From: Rosellinia necatrix
Taxonomy: Eukaryota; Ascomycota; Sordariomycetes; Xylariales; Xylariaceae
Assembly (NCBI GenBank): GCA_021209875.1
Contig: JAGYVD010000002.1
Coordinates: forward strand, 4,898,001-4,962,000
Length of the DNA: 64,000 nucleotides
Direction of reading: 5' to 3'
Made by a program: the position numbers and the translations under genes. Below, piece by piece: positions 62,163 through 64,000 of this stretch. The notes beneath the pieces are model-generated. The model was given only the letters and a program-made list of their open reading frames with translations. It had not been told where the DNA came from and made no database searches. How positions within the stretch are numbered: the first letter of the stretch is position 1; each line of letters begins with the position of its first letter.

Positions 62163-62188
62163 TCATTATCGGCCTACGCCGATAATGA
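62163..62188. promoter_or_regulatory. Perfect 11-bp inverted repeat with 4-nt loop, next to CRE palindromes
   Basis: Arms TCATTATCGGC and GCCGATAATGA are separated by CTAC. The right arm overlaps a TGACGTCA palindrome at 62186-62193, and another TGACGTCA lies at 62130-62137. CGGC-N4-GCCG inside the hairpin is also a zinc-cluster-type site. Function is inference; it lies about 1.1 kb upstream of the next gene. Confidence 0.5.
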
Positions 62189-63299
62189 CGTCAATACTCG
62201 AATAATTAGGCACAGCGCCTTTAGGTGCCCACCTAGCATCCGATGATTCAAATGATCAGATCAGTACCGCTCCGCCAACGCAGCGAAAGGGTTTTCTTCG
62301 AAAGAAAAATCCTCAATTACTTAAAGCCATCATCTCTAGTCATTGATATAGTCAACATTAGCGGTGCTGGGGATTCAACAGGCTATTCTGGAGAAATTGG
62401 GTTGGGCACTTGCTTCAAAGTGGATTGACGCCTCGAAATCTCGAAATCGTTTTATTGGTGTATTCCGCGGCTGATGTGGGGTAAAGGCCCACCGCTCCCG
62501 TCCAGACCTGGTGTGCTTGCAGTGCTGACAGTACTTGCAGCACCGGATTGGATAAACAACCATTCCAAAACTGGATTACTCGCGTCATCACTCTAAATCA
62601 CCCTAAGCCAGGAATACACATGCGTAAATATAAAGGGGATGTATCTGACTAACCGAGCCTATTGCCACTGCCAGCCCATTTGCCTTGTGTCCAAGGTAGG
62701 GAGTGACCTGATCTTCGCAGTGTCGGCAGGTACCAGCCGGATGGATGGTACATTACTAAATCATCGACCACTGCCGACCAAGTAGGCAGGCAGATTAGTG
62801 CAGGCGAGGAAACATGGCAGCGGCTTGTCAACATACCTAGAGTTAGGTAAGTAGGTAGGTAGGGAGATAAACTAACTAGCACGCCATCCTTTTCTTTCTT
62901 CTACAGCGCAGCGTGCTCCGCGGAATCTCTCCATATCCGACGCTTGTCGTCCGTCTCTCCTCCACGCAGCTTCACATAATTCTACACCATCGGATTGATT
63001 GGCGCTGGTTCTTGCTACGTATCAGCCTACCAGCTTCGTCGACAGCTGCGCCGTGGGATCTAATAGAAGCAACCGTGCCCTGCAATTCATAACGCAGATA
63101 GGCTAGGCTACCTACGTCATCCTGGTGCTCCCACGGTCCTACCGATGCCAACTCAAGTCTCGTGGCGACACCGCGGACTTGCTGGTCGAGAATCGCAGCA
63201 AGCGTGATCCGTGATCTATGCTTTCACACTTGGCCATGATGATGATTGCTTGAAGTCGTGGTCTACTGTTTTGTTATGTGGCAGTGTTAAGCCACGACG

Positions 63300-64000
63300 A
63301 TGGATTCTATAAATGCCGCCCAGCAACTGTTACCCGAAAAATCGCGGAGACGGGCTTCATTCTCGCCCATGAGGGCGATTCGATCCTTGAGCATTGGCTC
63401 CCAGATTTCCTACTCGTCGATTGGTCCTGATGGGGATTTATCAGGCGCCAGAGTTAGGCGGAAAACATTGGTAAAGAGTGCGCCCCCCGGAGCGCTACAT
63501 GAGAGTTTGGTGCGAAAGGATTCAAAATCATCTACTGAGGGTAGCGTTGGCCGCGACTCTATATCTACTCAGCCAACTACTCCTTCCATCACCAGCCAAA
63601 CCGCAAGTCTTCATGGTGACACCTCGACTGTTATCAAATCAGGGCCCCTACAGCCGGAACCCTCAATTTTGAAGCCAAAGAAGGAATACCTTCTTTTGAC
63701 GCCGTCAACATTGTTCAAATTCAAAAATCGTGCTGCTGCTGAGCAGCAATTCTCTGCTATTTCACTGCCCGAACAAGGCTTGAGCCCCCTGACTTCCGTT
63801 GAATCACATGCCTCGCTTAAAGATCATCCAAGCAATGCCGAAATTAGTGTGCCGTTGGAGAAAGTCGTATCGGTCTTTAAAGGAGAGGGAACACGACCAT
63901 CGTTCAGTCTTGAAATCTGGTGGAAATGCTCCAAGGCGGCTCATGTCTTTACTTCCTTGGAGCTTGACTTTTGTCTTCCGGATGAACGAGATGATTGGCT
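63300..64000 (+). CDS. PH-domain/LRR-type regulatory protein, 3'-truncated by window edge
   Basis: An open frame from the ATG at 63300 runs off the end of the window with no stop, giving the first 233 residues. It is Ser-rich and basic at the start (SRRRASFSPMRAIRSLSIGSQISYSS, cut here as two stretches: SRRRASFSPMRAIR and SLSIGSQISYSS), followed by IGPDGDLSGARVRRKTLVKSAPPGALHE-type text and then a PH-like fold: KKEYLLLTPSTLFKFK, VPLEKVVSVFKGEG and LEIWWKCSK to LELDFCLPDERDDWL. This order fits a fungal protein that continues into leucine-rich repeats, as I recall such proteins, but the LRR part is outside the window. Function unknown; the PH-like part suggests a membrane or scaffold role. No intron is needed so far. 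Confidence 0.68.
   Translation, partial: MDSINAAQQLLPEKSRRRASFSPMRAIRSLSIGSQISYSSIGPDGDLSGARVRRKTLVKSAPPGALHESLVRKDSKSSTEGSVGRDSISTQPTTPSITSQTASLHGDTSTVIKSGPLQPEPSILKPKKEYLLLTPSTLFKFKNRAAAEQQFSAISLPEQGLSPLTSVESHASLKDHPSNAEISVPLEKVVSVFKGEGTRPSFSLEIWWKCSKAAHVFTSLELDFCLPDERDDW

Larger units (their letters stand above)
57506..63299. other. Long divergent spacer with repeats, no gene seen
   Basis: About 5.8 kb between STE11 and the last gene. No frame over about 180 codons and no domain could be read. It holds CCTA/TAGG patches (58093-58160, 62118-62130, 62843-62862), an AAT/AAC microsatellite, a 14-bp minisatellite, and a hairpin next to CRE sites. The first few hundred bases before 57505 are the STE11 promoter. 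Confidence 0.5.

Overview
This window is nuclear DNA from a filamentous ascomycete, most likely a member of the Sordariomycetes. The evidence is: genes split by short introns with GTNNGT donors, CTAAC-type branch points and YAG acceptors; every recognisable product is a Pezizomycotina housekeeping or signalling protein; and long intergenic spaces carry the TAGG/CCTA microsatellites seen in several Sordariomycete genomes. There are no operons, Shine-Dalgarno sites or other prokaryotic features. The species cannot be named from the sequence.

Layout, left to right. (1) 1-7.2 kb: the 3' part of TEL1 (ATM-family checkpoint kinase, cut by the window edge), then a convergent VMA22/CCDC115-like V-ATPase assembly gene. 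(2) 7.2-16.4 kb: a repeat-rich spacer, then the Rho GTPase gene CDC42 (four exons, first exon 20 nt), then a secreted ureohydrolase of the agmatinase family in a GC-rich island. (3) 16.4-28.4 kb: a 5.9 kb spacer, a large four-RRM RNA-binding protein with poly-Q, and a convergent histidine acid phosphatase. (4) 28.4-39.9 kb, the gene-dense part: a mitochondrial PPR protein, the kinetochore gene MTW1/MIS12, a proline-rich protein gene with broken frame, TCTP, the sphingolipid C4-hydroxylase SUR2 and a small DUF7704-like membrane protein. (5) 39.9-49.7 kb: about 10 kb with no supportable gene, holding diverged repeats whose differences are mostly transitions, as RIP would leave. (6) 49.7-57.5 kb: an AMPK/CBM48-like glycogen-binding-domain protein, a 2.7 kb spacer, and the MAPKKK gene STE11. 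(7) 57.5-64 kb: a repeat-bearing spacer and the start of a PH/LRR-type protein that runs off the window.

The genes are not a cluster; they are unrelated housekeeping genes. CDC42 and STE11 act in the same polarity and pheromone/pathogenicity MAPK pathway elsewhere in fungi, but they lie 42 kb apart here. The most notable result is local: MTW1 and the neighbouring proline-rich gene together need three single-base corrections, each one surplus base in a C/G run, all within 1.4 kb. This points either to an assembly-quality problem or to real decay. I found no convincing undescribed system. The best leads are the frame breaks, the RIP-like repeat family, a nonamer array just upstream of SUR2 and a perfect hairpin abutting one of two CRE palindromes.
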